A stretch of 64,000 bases of DNA, from contig NZ_BSUO01000001.1 of assembly GCF_030161635.1 (NCBI RefSeq), positions 3,887,199 to 3,951,198 on the forward strand, given 5' to 3'. Below are positions 23,066 to 32,097 of this stretch, piece after piece. Position 1 is the stretch's first letter, and each line of letters starts with the position of its first letter. The notes beneath the pieces are model-generated. The model was not told where the DNA came from, searched no databases, and saw nothing but the letters and a program-made list of their open reading frames with translations. Both the position numbers and the translations under genes were made by a program. Source of the DNA: Mobilicoccus caccae (lineage in GTDB: Bacteria; Actinomycetota; Actinomycetes; Actinomycetales; Dermatophilaceae).

Positions 23066-25078
23066 CTAGAACGGCCAGAACCCGCGAGCCTGGTCCCAAC
23101 CGGGATCGCGGGAGCCCAGGTAGGAACCGACGACGGCCGCCCCCAGGTCGTCGAGATCGGGGGCGACGACGCGGCCCTCGACCCGGCGGGCGAGCTGGTC
23201 GATCAGGTGCGCCAATCCCGGATCGTCGCCGAGACGGAAGATCGTCGTCTGTGCGCCGAGGCGATGGACGTCGTCGAGCGCGCGCACCGTGAGCGCCAAC
23301 GTGACCCGATGGGGTGGGTAGGCGAACTCGGCCTCACCCACACGGTCCAGATGCGCGGTGGGTTCGCCGTCGGTGACGATGAGCAGCACCGGCTGAGCGG
23401 TGGGGTGCCGGCGGAAGAAGCGGTGCGCCAGCAGCAGCGCGTGGTGGAGGTTGGTGCCCTGCTCGTACAGCGCCTCGAGTGAGGTGAGGTCCTCGATGCG
23501 GGTGGTGCGGGCATGCCGCCCGAACGCGATGAGCTGCAGGTCATCCCCCCGGAACCGGCTGGTCACGAGCTGATGCAGCGCGAGCGCCGTGCGCTTCATC
23601 GGCACCCAGCGCCCCTCCATCGCCATCGAGAACGACGTGTCGACCAGGAGCGCCACGGCGGCCTGGGTGCGCGCCTCGGTCTGGTCGACCTCCACGTCGT
23701 CCACGCTCAGCCGCACCCCCGAACGCGGGTCCCCGCCCTCGGCGACGACCCGACGCACCGCGTTGCCCACGGTGGCGGTGACGTTCCACGGCTCGGTGTC
23801 TCCGAACTCCCACGGCCGGGTGGACCCGTCCAGCTCCCCGGCCGCACCCGCACGCCGCACGTCACGCCCTCCGGTCCGTCCCGACATGCGCTCGGCGATG
23901 TCTCGCAGCAACGCCTTGCCGAGCTGCCGGATGGCGGCGGGGGACAGGCGCAGCGCGCCGTCGGCAGTGCGATTCAGGTACCCCGACTCCCGCAGCGCCC
24001 GCTCCAGCTCGGCGAGAGTGCGGGCATCGACGACGGCCTCGTCACCGAGCTGACGGGCGAGGGCATCCAGATCGACGTCCTCCATCCGCGCGCCCGAATA
24101 CTGCTGCGACAGTTGCTCGGCGAGGGCGTCGAGCTCGGCGAGGTCCTGCAGCACCCCGGTGCCGTCGCCGAGCCCCAGGCCCTGGTCGCCCTCGAAGGAC
24201 TCCGACCCGTCCCAGTCCTCCCCGGGACGCAACGCCTGGAGGTTGTCGTCCAGACGGTCCAACGCCTGCGCCAGTTCCGGCGAGCCGAAGGCCTGCTGCG
24301 AGAGCTCCGCGAGTTCGGCCCGCTGCTCCGGCGTCATCGAGGCGAGCATCCGACGGCCGGCCGCGGCGCGCCGGGCCAGCTCGTCCAGCAGTTCGTCGAG
24401 GTCCTGCGGCTCGCCGGGGATCGAGTCGCCGTGCTTGTCCATGAACTCGGCGAAGTCCTCCGGGGTGTCCTCGCCGAGGCGACGCTTCTCCAGGAGTGCG
24501 TTGAGGTCGGCCATCATCTGGCTCACCCGGCCGCGATCCTCCTCGGTCGCGCCCTCCAACGCCTGCTTCATCCCGGCGAAGCGCTGGTCGAGGGCCTCCC
24601 GTCCGAGGAGGTCCTTGATCTGCTCGAACGTCTCCCGCGCCTCGCTGCTCCGCCACGGGTAGTCGCCGAGTTCGGTCACCGCGGCTGCCGTGGAGGCGGG
24701 CAGGTTGCCCAGGCGCATCTCGGAGAAGCGGGCCTCGTCGTCGAGGTCGCGGGCGAGCTGTTTGCGTTCGGCGAGGACAGCCTGATCGAGCAGCTCCCGC
24801 ACCTCTTGCAACGTGCCGTCGAGACGGTGCTCCGCCAAGAGCTGCTGCCGACGCTGCGCCACCTGAGCTGCGAGGCTGTCCAGGCCGCGCTGATCCCGCC
24901 CACCCCGGCGCAGGAACTCCTGCATGGCCCGCTGCGGTGAGGTGCCGGCCATGACGTCCTCGCCGATCTCGGCCAGTGCCTCACCGAGGTCGACGGGCGG
25001 CGCGAGCGGATCACCGCCGCTGTACCGGCCGTACCGGGACCGGCCGCGACCACGACGCGCAGTCACGTCCGCCGCCAT
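23066..25078 (-). CDS. VWA-domain protein, partner of a MoxR/ChlI-type ATPase
   Basis: 670 residues. Residues 1-445 are a long charged helical region rich in Asp, Glu, Arg and Leu. The C-terminal ~200 residues are a von Willebrand A domain with the metal site D-T-S-F-S (D-x-S-x-S), T-N-L-H-H-A-L and L-I-V-T-D-G-E-P. It lies 36 bases downstream of an AAA+ gene of the magnesium-chelatase subunit I type, an arrangement used for ATP-driven remodelling or metal insertion into target proteins. No cobalamin or chlorophyll genes are near, so the target is unknown. Confidence 0.87.
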   Translation of the reverse strand: MAADVTARRGRGRSRYGRYSGGDPLAPPVDLGEALAEIGEDVMAGTSPQRAMQEFLRRGGRDQRGLDSLAAQVAQRRQQLLAEHRLDGTLQEVRELLDQAVLAERKQLARDLDDEARFSEMRLGNLPASTAAAVTELGDYPWRSSEARETFEQIKDLLGREALDQRFAGMKQALEGATEEDRGRVSQMMADLNALLEKRRLGEDTPEDFAEFMDKHGDSIPGEPQDLDELLDELARRAAAGRRMLASMTPEQRAELAELSQQAFGSPELAQALDRLDDNLQALRPGEDWDGSESFEGDQGLGLGDGTGVLQDLAELDALAEQLSQQYSGARMEDVDLDALARQLGDEAVVDARTLAELERALRESGYLNRTADGALRLSPAAIRQLGKALLRDIAERMSGRTGGRDVRRAGAAGELDGSTRPWEFGDTEPWNVTATVGNAVRRVVAEGGDPRSGVRLSVDDVEVDQTEARTQAAVALLVDTSFSMAMEGRWVPMKRTALALHQLVTSRFRGDDLQLIAFGRHARTTRIEDLTSLEALYEQGTNLHHALLLAHRFFRRHPTAQPVLLIVTDGEPTAHLDRVGEAEFAYPPHRVTLALTVRALDDVHRLGAQTTIFRLGDDPGLAHLIDQLARRVEGRVVAPDLDDLGAAVVGSYLGSRDPGWDQARGFWPF

Positions 25079-25114
25079 GTGACGTCCGCCGACGGCCTGT
25101 CCGCCGACGGCACG

Positions 25115-26522
25115 TCAGCCATAGGTGGTCTCCCCACCGTCGACGTCCTTGCTGATGCGGCGGGCGAGGAAGAGTCCTTCGAGGGCCAGTTCGGCGGCGC
25201 CGGCCCGGCCGGCGTCGTCGTCGGCGCCGAGTCGGGCCGCCAGGTCGTCGTAGAGCGTCGACTCCCCGAGGTCCGGCAGGCCGTCGAGCACCTCCCGGGC
25301 GCTGACCTGCTCGCCCGTGGTCACCGAGGCGCCGTCTTCGATGGCGTCGACCAGGGGCGACAGGTCGATCCCGGCCAGCCGGGCGCGGATGGCGCCGGCG
25401 GTGGCGGTGCGCAACAGGTGGGTGAGGATCTCGTCCTCGCGCCCCTCCTGGCCGGTCTCGAACTCGATCTTGCCGCCCAGGACGTCCACCGCCGTGATGA
25501 GGTCGACGACCCGCGCCAGCGCGCGTGACTCACCCCGTCGTGTCGCCCGGTGCAGCGCGGCGGCGGCGATCGTCTCGGCGCCGGCGATGGCGAAGCGGGC
25601 GGACACCCCGGAGCGCTGGTCCACGGCCGCCGAGTCCCGCAGCTCGCGGGTGAATCGGGCGAGGATCTCGACGATGATGTCGGGCACCTCCGCCACCAGG
25701 TGCGCCTCTTGCTGGACGACGGCGACCTCGTCGGCGAGCTCGAGGGGTAGTGGGTGCGGATCTCGGCGCCGAAGCGGTCCTTGAGGGGAGTGATGATGCG
25801 GCCGCGGTTCGTGTAGTCCTCCGGGTTGGCCGAGGCGACGACGAGCACGTCGAGGGGGAGCCGCAGCACGTAGCCGCGGATCTGGATGTCGCGCTCCTCC
25901 ATCACGTTGAGCATCGCGACCTGGATGCGTTCGGCGAGGTCGGGCAGCTCGTTGATCGCGACGATGCCGCGGTGGCTGCGCGGGATGAGCCCGAAGTGGA
26001 TGGTCTCGGGGTCGCCGAGGCTGCGGCCCTCGGCGACCTTGATCGGGTCGACGTCGCCGATGAGGTCTCCGACGCTCGTGTCGGGGGTGGCGAGCTTCTC
26101 CGCGTACCGCTCCTGCCGGTGGCGCCACGTCACCGGCAGCGCGTCGCCGTCCTCCGCGGCGCGACGTCGGGAGGCGTGCGTGAGGGGGAGTAGGGGTGTT
26201 CGCCCAGCTCGGAGCCGTCGATGACGGGCGTCCACTCGTCGAGGAGGCCGACGAGGGTGCGCAGCAGGCGCGTCTTGCCCTGCCCGCGCTCGCCGAGCAG
26301 GACGATGTCGTGGCCGGCGAGGATGGCGCGTTCCACCTGGGGGATGACCGTGTCCTGCAGACCGTGCAGGCCCGGCCAGGGGTCTTCGCCCGCAGCGAGT
26401 TTCGCCAGGAGGTTCGCGCGCAGCTCGGTGCGGAGGTCCTTCTCGACGTGACCCGAGGCGCGCAGCTCGCCCACGGTGGCGATGTTCGGGCGAGGCGCGG
26501 TGATGGAGGAGTGCTGGCTCAC
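25115..26522 (-). pseudogene. MoxR/ChlI-type AAA+ ATPase, two frameshifts as read
   Basis: The first part (GTG start at 26522) has Walker [10 protein letters not shown] and D-G-S-E-L. One G is missing in the run 26184-26188, after which the next frame gives [20 protein letters not shown] and [13 protein letters not shown] second missing G in the run 25744-25747 shifts into the C-terminal lid ([10 protein letters not shown]). With both bases restored the gene is 1410 nt, 469 residues, typical of the magnesium-chelatase ATPase family. It is most likely an intact gene with base-calling errors. Pairs with the VWA gene. Confidence 0.83.
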
Positions 26523-26748
26523 ATCTCTCACGGTAAGTGCGCGGGGAGCCGACGTCGCGGGCAGAGCAGAAGCGATCGCCCCGGTCGAGCGGTGACCACG
26601 TGGCTGAAGGCTGACCGGCTGCCCCTCAGCCGCCACGACGTCGCGATCCGGGTGTTCGTGGTGCGGCGCCAGGTCAGGTGAGACGGCTCTCAGGGTCGTC
26701 GAACGTCAGCTCGGGGAGCGGTCCAGGGGCGTAAGGGTCTGGCATTTA

Positions 26749-26767
26749 GTACCATGGGCGGTACCAT
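26749..26767. promoter_or_regulatory. Direct repeat GTACCAT in the hicB promoter
   Basis: GTACCAT at 26749-26755 and 26761-26767, 12 bases apart, so on nearly the same face of the helix, followed by a related GCGGTA. Placed 66 bases before hicB; a candidate operator for its HTH/RHH domain. Confidence 0.5.
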
Positions 26768-26773
26768 TGCGGT

Positions 26774-26836
26774 ATGCCGTCCGTCGCGAGGATTAAGGTC
26801 GTCGCCGCGATCGAGAAGCTGGAGGAAATGTCATGA
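26774..26836 (+). CDS. 20-residue open frame coupled to hicB
   Basis: ATG to TGA encoding a short basic helix (P-S-V-A-R-I-K-V-V-A-A-I-E-K-L-E-E-M-S). Its stop overlaps the hicB ATG by four bases (ATGA). It lies where a hicA toxin of about 60-80 residues would be expected but lacks the HicA histidine motif. It could be a leader peptide or a heavily truncated toxin. Confidence 0.4.
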   Translation: MPSVARIKVVAAIEKLEEMS

Positions 26837-27183
26837 CCACCACCACGACTGCGCGCGATGTCGCCCACTACGCCTACCGCGTGACCTGGTCGGTCGCGGA
26901 CGAGGAGTTCGTCGCGACGTGCGTCGAGTTGCCGTCCCTGTCCTGGCTAGCAGCCTCACCGGAGGATGCGCTCCGCGGTCTGCGCGAGCTCGTGGCGGAG
27001 GTCGTGGAGGACATGCTCAGCAGCGGCGAGGTCGTGCCGGAACCGTTGGCGACGCGGACGTACTCCGGAAAGTTCAATCTCCGCGTCGGTGAAGAGCTTC
27101 ACCGACAGCTGGCCTTGGAAGCCGCCGAACGGCATGTGAGCCTCAATCAGCACGTCGTCAGCAAGCTGAACAGGGCTTCCTGA
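26833..27183 (+). CDS. hicB: HicB-family antitoxin-like protein
   Basis: 116 residues. N-terminal partial RNase-H-like HicB fold (Y-R-V-T-W-S, E-F-V-A-T-C-V-E-L-P-S-L-S-W, A-L-R-G-L-R-E-L-V), then a C-terminal DNA-binding segment (G-K-F-N-L-R-V-G-E-E-L-H-R-Q-L-A, S-L-N-Q-H-V-V-S-K-L) of RHH type. No hicA toxin is found on either side, so this is an orphan unless the toxin is elsewhere. Confidence 0.83.
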   Translation: MTTTTTARDVAHYAYRVTWSVADEEFVATCVELPSLSWLAASPEDALRGLRELVAEVVEDMLSSGEVVPEPLATRTYSGKFNLRVGEELHRQLALEAAERHVSLNQHVVSKLNRAS

Positions 27184-27325
27184 TCCGCCGCCGATGGCGC
27201 ACTGACGGTTGACCTTCACGCATCGTCAGCGCGAATCGCGGTTCTGGAGAGGACCTCGCGGTGAGGGAGGTCACCCGCGCTGCCGCCCCGTGCACGGAGC
27301 AGGCCGACCCGGTCAGTCGGGCGGG

Positions 27326-28048
27326 TCAGTCCTTCGTCGTCCCTGAGACGTCGGCGCAGAGGACGGCGGTGTTGCCGTCCTGGTCGGCGATGACGGTCAG
27401 CCCAGGTGCGTCGCTGTCGTCGACGACGGTCCCGCCCGCGGCGAGCGCGGCGGCGACGCGTTGCTCGATGACCTCGCGCGCCACGTAGATCTCGATGTGG
27501 AACCGCTGACGCGGGGTCTCGTTCTCCTCGGCGTCGCCGAACCACAGGTTGGGTACCCGCACGGTGGCGTCCCGGACCTCGTCGCTGGGGGATCCGCGGC
27601 CCTGAGAGTCGGCGCTCCCGGTCAGCAGCGCCGCCCACACCGGGGCGATTCTCGCGGAACCTGGTGTGTCGAGGCCGAGTTCCATCTCACTGACCGAGGT
27701 CGGATCGGCGGTGAGTCCCTGATCGGCGGCGATCTCGGAGATCCGTCGCGCGAGGTCGAGGTCCTGCTGTGTCACCCACTCGACGACGTGCTCGGTGCCC
27801 TCGTCGTCGCGGTAGACGGCGTCGTCGCTGACCAGCTCGAGATCGACGTACCCCCTGCCGATCGAGGCCCGTGGGTGGTGACCGACCTCATCGCCCGCCT
27901 CGGCCACGGTGGCCACGAACCGGGCGCCGGCGCCGAAGTCGCCCACCACGTAACGCGCGTGCAGTCCCTGGGCCAGCTTGCGCCAGTCGGTGAGGCGGGC
28001 GGCGGCGATCTGCGCGCCACCCAGCATGTCTGTGGATGGTGATCCCAT
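27326..28048 (-). CDS. Pterin-4a-carbinolamine dehydratase domain fused to a VOC/glyoxalase domain
   Basis: 240 residues. Residues ~10-95 match the pterin carbinolamine dehydratase fold, with G-A-G-A-R-F-V-A-T-V-A-E-A-G and the H-H-P motif at E-V-G-H-H-P. Residues ~110-235 are a vicinal-oxygen-chelate domain (I-A-P-V-W-A-A-L-L-T-G, R-F-H-I-E-I-Y-V, D-Q-D-G-N-T-A-V-L-C). Such fusions are known in actinobacteria and generally not tied to pterin recycling. Start uncertain: GTG 28054, ATG 28048 or ATG 28027 are possible. Confidence 0.83.
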   Translation of the reverse strand: MGSPSTDMLGGAQIAAARLTDWRKLAQGLHARYVVGDFGAGARFVATVAEAGDEVGHHPRASIGRGYVDLELVSDDAVYRDDEGTEHVVEWVTQQDLDLARRISEIAADQGLTADPTSVSEMELGLDTPGSARIAPVWAALLTGSADSQGRGSPSDEVRDATVRVPNLWFGDAEENETPRQRFHIEIYVAREVIEQRVAAALAAGGTVVDDSDAPGLTVIADQDGNTAVLCADVSGTTKD

Positions 28049-28191
28049 CGCCACATTGAGTCGCAGCGCTCACGCGGAGTCAAGGGGTCGGGCGGGGGCG
28101 GTCTTCCCGCCTCAGAGAAACACCCGGGCCCGGCCATCCACATCACGGCTGATGAGTCTGACGAACGTCTTCTGCGGGCGCCCGGCCGACG

Positions 28192-28782
28192 TCACGTCCC
28201 CCCGATGTAGGCCTCGGCGAGGGCGATGAGGTCGCGGTCCCGGTGGTAGCCGCGTTCTACGACCAAGCGCACCAGTCGCCGTAGGTCGGCGATGTCTTCA
28301 CCGGTCAGGATCTGCCTCATGGCGGTGAGGTCGGCGGCGTCCTGTGGTCGCGCAGTGTCGTCGCGAGCCAACAACTTGAGAGCCACGAGGTGCGCCACGC
28401 GGGCCACCGGGAGCACGAGGCCGGGTACGAGCTCCAGTTGCTCCGCGTCCCGGGTGATCTCGGGCTCGATACCCGACGAGGCGAAGAGCAGGTCGACGAG
28501 GACTCCGCCCGAGACGGGAGGCCGCAGGCGGACGGTCGCGAGACGATCGACGTAGGCGTGTTCGACGAGCGATTCGACGTCGTAACCCCGGTGACCGAGT
28601 CGCATCACGATCGCTTCGGCGTCTGCGTCGTCATGGACGAGGACGCACGCGTCGACATCTCGCGTGAAGCGCGGTTCGGCGCGTGCCGAAACAGCGAATC
28701 CCCCGATCAGCGCCCATCGCAGCTCCAGCGTCGCGCAATCGCGCACCAGGCGGCGCAAAGACTCCTCGATGGGAGTCGTCAT
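28192..28782 (-). CDS. AbiEii-type nucleotidyltransferase
   Basis: 196 residues. The motif W-A-L-I-G-G-F-A-V with R-F-T-R-D-V-D-A-C-V-L-V is the nucleotidyltransferase core (G-G-x-A, D-x-D variant), followed by D-L-L-F-A and V-A-L-K-L-L-A-R-D. These proteins act as toxins of type IV-like TA systems or as abortive-infection factors. The first ATG with good spacing is 28782, just 4 bases after the upstream small gene. Confidence 0.75.
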   Translation of the reverse strand: MTTPIEESLRRLVRDCATLELRWALIGGFAVSARAEPRFTRDVDACVLVHDDADAEAIVMRLGHRGYDVESLVEHAYVDRLATVRLRPPVSGGVLVDLLFASSGIEPEITRDAEQLELVPGLVLPVARVAHLVALKLLARDDTARPQDAADLTAMRQILTGEDIADLRRLVRLVVERGYHRDRDLIALAEAYIGGT

Positions 28783-28786
28783 CGAT

Positions 28787-28999
28787 TCACCGAGCATCCC
28801 TCAGAGCTACTGGCTGTCCGGGACAATCTCCGAACTCGGCGCCAGGGCGTTCACGCAGCCATCCCTGGATGGCTACCTGCGTCTGTGTCTCGGTCCATTC
28901 CGGATGCTCCCGCTGGAGTCGCGCTCTCATCATCTGTTCCCCGAGAGCGAACAGGTCGAGCGCGATGCGGAGGCGCGCCGCTGGTGTGTTGGCGGGCAT
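28787..28999 (-). CDS. Small protein paired with the nucleotidyltransferase
   Basis: 70 residues: A-A-R-L-R-I-A-L-D-L-F-A-L-G-E-Q-M-M-R-A-R-L-Q-R-E-H-P followed by T-E-T-Q-T-Q-V-A-I-Q-G-W-L. Small helical proteins with this look commonly precede AbiEii-like nucleotidyltransferases and probably act as antitoxin or specificity partner. The gap to the nucleotidyltransferase is 4 bases. Confidence 0.7.
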   Translation of the reverse strand: MPANTPAARLRIALDLFALGEQMMRARLQREHPEWTETQTQVAIQGWLRERPGAEFGDCPGQPVALRDAR

Positions 29000-29133
29000 G
29001 TCACGAGTCTAAGCGGGACGCGAGAGGGCGCCGCAGCACAGCCGCCTCGACCGTGCGCGTGCCTGGGCGATGCCCACGGCGCCTCCGGCCGATCGCCCGC
29101 ACCTCGGTGATGCACGGCCTCCCGACCACCGGC

Positions 29134-29460
29134 CTACAGATCTCCCGGTTCGTAGGACCGCGCCGTCTCGACGAGGACCTCGTGGAAGCCGTCCTCGGCG
29201 GGTGCGCGGACACGGTCGTGGCGGTGCGCCAGGAGGATGCGGCGTGCAGGGGAGCTGTCGCCGAGCGAGACGATCCGCACCCGCGGATGCTTGTCGACGA
29301 CGGCGGTGCGCGGTGCGAGCGCCACCCCGAGGCCGACGCTGACCATCGCCTGCGCGCCTCCTGATAGTCGTTGGCTTCGAACGAGATCCGCGGCTCGAAC
29401 CCCGAGGCGAGCGCGCTCGGGCCGACCGTGGGTGAGGGCGCGGTGCTGCGGTCACTCTCA
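29134..29460 (-). pseudogene. LysR effector-domain fragment
   Basis: The minus strand encodes F-E-A-N-D-Y-Q-E-A-Q-A-M-V-S-V-G-L-G-V-A-L-A-P-R and later R-R-I-L-L-A-H-R-H-D-R, the C-terminal half of a LysR substrate-binding domain. No HTH part is found upstream; the sequence there (29460-29520) is unrelated. A truncated regulator left by rearrangement. Confidence 0.7.
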
Positions 29461-29582
29461 GGGTTGATGCCGCGGGCGAAGTCTCGACAGGTTCTTCAGA
29501 GACATCTTCATCGGGTATGACAAGGACGCGTCACGCCATGCCCGACCCCGACCCCCTGACCCTGACCCTGACCGACGAGGAT

Positions 29583-29876
29583 CGCCGAGTCCCTCATCGG
29601 CTGGGCCTCGGACTGCATCCACCGGCTGCTGCCGATCTTCATGCAACACCGGCCCTCGGACGACCGACTCCACGTCGCGTTGAGCGCTGCTGCCGAGTTC
29701 CGTGCCGCGAAGCTGTCTGTCGGCCTCATGCGCAGACAGGCCTTCGCGGGCCATGCAGCCGCTCGAGACTGCGAAGACCCCGCAGCGACGCCCTGTCCGG
29801 CAAGGCGCTCGCGGACGAGCTCGCGTGGCAGGGGGCATCTGCCTGTCCGCTTCCACGAGCATCTCGACGACGAGTG
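29583..29876 (+). pseudogene. Decayed Imm-5-like (putative immunity) gene
   Basis: In shifting frames the plus strand reads I-G-W-A-S-D-C-I-H-R-L-L-P-I-F-M, then P-S-D-D-R-L-H-V-A-L-S-A-A-A-E-F-R and H-A-A-A-R-D-C-E-D, then K-A-L-A-D-E-L-A-W-Q. The W-A-x-C, P-x-D-x-R and H-A-A-A-R blocks recall the Imm-5-like family of putative immunity proteins. Frames change at least once and there is no clean start. It sits just after the LysR fragment in a relic zone (29000-30080). Confidence 0.5.
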
Positions 29877-30080
29877 AGCCGCCTGGCGCCGCGCTGGTTG
29901 CACAGTCCCGACGCGCTCACTCCACCTCGGGGAGTCGTGAACGCCTGACGGGGATCCGACGAGCGGCGGCCGCCCCTCTCCGTCGTCGCCCGTGAAGAGC
30001 CGCTGTTCCCGTCGTCCACGTGATGAAGTTGTACTGGTCGTGGACGTGGCCAGTACCCATCGGTGTCGAGGAGCCTGCAC

Positions 30081-30701
30081 ATGAACGAGAACACGCCTGA
30101 ACACTTGGTTGTCGACGAGCTCACGGTTCATCGGATCAATGTGCAAGAGGCAGACGGTCGTGTGCGAATGGTGCTGTCCAACGGTGAGCGGCTTCCCGGT
30201 GCAACCATTCGTGGAAAGGAATACGACCCACACCGTTCCCATGCGGGCCTCATCTTCTTCAACGACGAAGAGACGGAGAGCGGCGGATTCATCTTCGGGG
30301 GAAGGGACGGCCGGCAATCGGGCAGCCTCACCTTCGACGCCTACGAGCAGGATCAGGTCGTCCAGGTGCTCGGGACCGACGGCCCGGAAGGAATAGTCGC
30401 AGGCGTCGTGGTCTCCGAACGCCCTCGTCGGTCCATCGCCGAGGACCTCGACGCCGTCGATCGTCCTCGTGCCGAGGACCAGTCCTCGGAGGTGATCGAC
30501 GATCAGATGGAGGGTCGCGAGCGCGGGCGTCCCCGAGGGTTCTTCGGTCACCGTCGAGGTGAAGCGGCGGTCGAGTTGGCTGACGGCGAAGGGCGCGCCC
30601 GCCTTCGACTGACCGTGGCCGCGACCGGGCATGCCGCCATCCAGTTCCTCGACGAGCAAGGAGAAGTCATTTTCGAGTCTGACGCCGGAGGGCTTTCATA
30701 G
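30081..30701 (+). CDS. Unknown beta-rich protein
   Basis: 206 residues. The N-terminal half has the strand pattern V-D-E-L-T-V-H-R-I-N-V, R-M-V-L-S-N, G-L-I-F-F-N-D-E-E, G-G-F-I-F-G-G. The C-terminal part repeats the theme (A-R-L-R-L-T-V, A-A-I-Q-F-L-D-E-Q-G), which suggests two related beta-sheet units joined by a charged linker (residues 115-165). Genes of this kind are known as hypothetical proteins in many bacteria. I chose the second ATG, where the conserved part begins. Confidence 0.7.
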   Translation: MNENTPEHLVVDELTVHRINVQEADGRVRMVLSNGERLPGATIRGKEYDPHRSHAGLIFFNDEETESGGFIFGGRDGRQSGSLTFDAYEQDQVVQVLGTDGPEGIVAGVVVSERPRRSIAEDLDAVDRPRAEDQSSEVIDDQMEGRERGRPRGFFGHRRGEAAVELADGEGRARLRLTVAATGHAAIQFLDEQGEVIFESDAGGLS

Positions 30702-30910
30702 TCATCAGGAGCAGCAGTAGTTCCTGTGTCGACAACCGGAGCGCCTAACCACTGCGTCCTGGCCCGCGATGTGAAAGGGGCCTTGGGTGGTTCGGGCTGG
30801 TGATGGCGGGCGTGGCGGCCTTCATCCTCACCCGCTGATTCGGCGGCTGCCGCATGGCCGGCGTGGGACGTCTGTCCGCTATGCCGACCGATGCGACCAC
30901 ACCGGCGTGC
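30702..30910. other. Gene-free gap with a possible membrane-segment remnant
   Basis: No gene. One short frame near 30786-30838 reads G-W-F-G-L-V-M-A-G-V-A-A-F-I-L-T-R then stop, which looks like the end of a membrane protein gene that has otherwise gone. Confidence 0.35.
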
Positions 30911-32097
30911 TCACAACATGGTCGTGGGTGTTGCGTCCTCGACGAGGATCAGGGCGTCGTACATCTGCGATGGGACGACCGAGACCGTGTGGAAGAACGG
31001 GACCAGCTTCTGCAGGTAGGTGAAGCTCTCGCCGGCGCTGCCCATCATCGTCGGCGAGTCGACGAGCGTTCGGTTCGTTCCCGAGGTCTGGGCGAAGTCG
31101 AGGTAGCCGATGCGGGTGCCCTCGTACATGCCGCGCAGCGGGGTGCGGTTGGTGAGACTCCACTCGCGGCGCTCGTCCTTCGTGCCCGACAGGAACGTCG
31201 TGTCGACGAACTCGGTGCCGATGACCCGGTACCCCTCGCCCCACTGCTTCGCGGCCCGTGCACCGACCGGCTCCGACACGGCGCCGTTGGCGGTCTTCCC
31301 CACGTGAGCGTTGTGGCCGAAGAGCAGAACACCCCCTTCGACTCCACCACGATGCGGCGGAGGTTGGTGAACATGACCTTTTCCCTGGTCGTTGAGTACG
31401 CGTCGCCGGCACCCGTCACCGCGATGTTGGCGGCGAGAGCGTCGACGGCGAACTCCGCGTCGTGACGATCGGGGGAGGCCGGGAGCCGGTGAACCGCTGC
31501 CCGGAGCGACTCGACGGTCGCGTCGTCGAAGGCCTCGGCCTTCGACGCGTCGGATGCTGTCTGTGCGGCCTCCGGGTCGGAGGACTGCAGGGCGTCCGCG
31601 ACGATCCGCAGCGAAGGCTCGGTGCGCTGGACGTCCATCCCCACCAAGGTGATCCGCTGACCCGCCGGGGCCGAGGCGTTGTGGTCACGCATCCACTGCA
31701 GCCACTCGGCGACCTGGGCGGTCTTGTTGATCGCGAACCCGAACCGCTGGGCCGCCTCCTGCGCCGTCCCCGGACCGCCCTGGACGAACTCGTTGACGTC
31801 GTGGGTATGGCCGTAGTCCTCCTCGAGCACCACCGTCCGGAACCCATGGTCGACGACCTTGCTGGTGAGTTGCGTTCGAAGCTGCTGAAGTTCGGCATTT
31901 CCATGGGTGGCTTCGCCGAGTGCGAGGATGCGTGCATCGGTCAGGGCCGGCTGCAGACGCGCATCGGTGAACTCCACCGCAGCAGCCTCCCCCTGGGGTC
32001 GGGTGACGTAGGCCCAGCCACCCACCGCGAGCAGGGTGAGGATCACCAGGAGCGACAGCAGGACTGCACAGCCACGGCGCTTCGTGAGGGTCTTCAC
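30911..32097 (-). pseudogene. Erythromycin-esterase-like hydrolase, one frameshift as read
   Basis: N-terminal membrane anchor (residues 11-31), then L-G-E-A-T-H-G (G-E-x-T-H-G), E-D-Y-G-H-T-H-D-V-N-E-F, and in the second frame G-H-N-A-H-V, the conserved acid/histidine motifs of the erythromycin esterase (EreA/B)-like family. A base is missing in the C run 31332-31336 (minus strand G run) between V-V-E-S-K-G and V-L-L-F-G-H-N. Restored, it is 1188 nt, 395 residues. It starts inside the stop of an ABC permease gene (4-base overlap). The substrate need not be a macrolide. Confidence 0.82.
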
